Positions 5,191 through 5,244 of a stretch of 5,244 bases of DNA are shown here, in pieces. The stretch is from the NCBI GenBank assembly GCA_021788515.1, contig JAJYKN010000146.1, positions 1-5,244 on the forward strand, in the 5' to 3' direction. Positions within the stretch are counted from its first letter, which is position 1. Every line of letters begins with the position of its first letter. The notes beneath the pieces are model-generated. The model searched no databases, had not been told where the DNA came from, and saw nothing but the letters and a program-made list of their open reading frames with translations. Position numbers and translations under genes: made by a program. This DNA comes from Nitrospirota bacterium (GTDB taxonomy: Bacteria; Nitrospirota; UBA9217).

Positions 5191-5244
5191 CGTTGATTCA
5201 AAGTCCTAAGACAAAAACAAGAAACGCCAATTGGGTGAAACTCC

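Overview
The window is a compact, all plus-strand stretch of a Gram-negative (diderm) bacterial chromosome. The organism has an outer membrane, because it encodes a Pal lipoprotein and a CpoB/YbgF-type protein. The Pal signature variant, the lipoprotein form of CpoB, the selenium-linked radical SAM pair and the right-hand CACGGAT-type intergenic repeat together suggest a Desulfobacterota (deltaproteobacterial) or Nitrospirota-like anaerobe. That placement is inference, not proof.

Layout, left to right. (1) Positions 1-1042 hold the C-terminal two thirds of glucose-6-phosphate dehydrogenase (zwf), translationally coupled by a GTGA overlap to 6-phosphogluconolactonase (pgl, 1039-1776). These are the first two steps of the oxidative pentose phosphate pathway. 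(2) Positions 1777-3191 hold a two-gene RiPP-type cassette. A tiny precursor gene (1880-2002) sits behind an extended -10 promoter and a perfect ten-base Shine-Dalgarno. It carries two in-frame UGA codons before its UAA, and a stem-loop with an apical GGUC hairpin very like the E. coli fdhF SECIS follows immediately. A radical SAM/SPASM maturase (2148-3191) comes next. The best reading is a selenopeptide ending C-x-x-U-x-x-U plus its maturase, i.e. a member or relative of the 'selenobiotic' SbtA/SbtM thio(seleno)oxazole class. (3) Positions 3312-4001 hold a strong sigma-70 type promoter and pal. (4) Positions 4140-4982 hold a lipoprotein form of CpoB/YbgF (coiled coil plus TPR). Pal and CpoB belong to the Tol-Pal envelope system; tolQRAB are not in the window. 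(5) Positions 4983-5244 contain no gene. They hold a second copy of a 13-bp palindrome (also found just upstream of cpoB), a short CACGGAT tandem repeat and a possible promoter.

The most interesting object is the precursor/SECIS/maturase unit. The precursor is only 34 codons if UGA is read as stop, so an ordinary gene caller would miss or truncate it. Its SECIS-like hairpin lies wholly beyond the true stop codon. The architecture suggests high precursor and low maturase output: a perfect SD on the precursor, then a 12-bp perfect stem-loop, then a maturase start with no visible SD.
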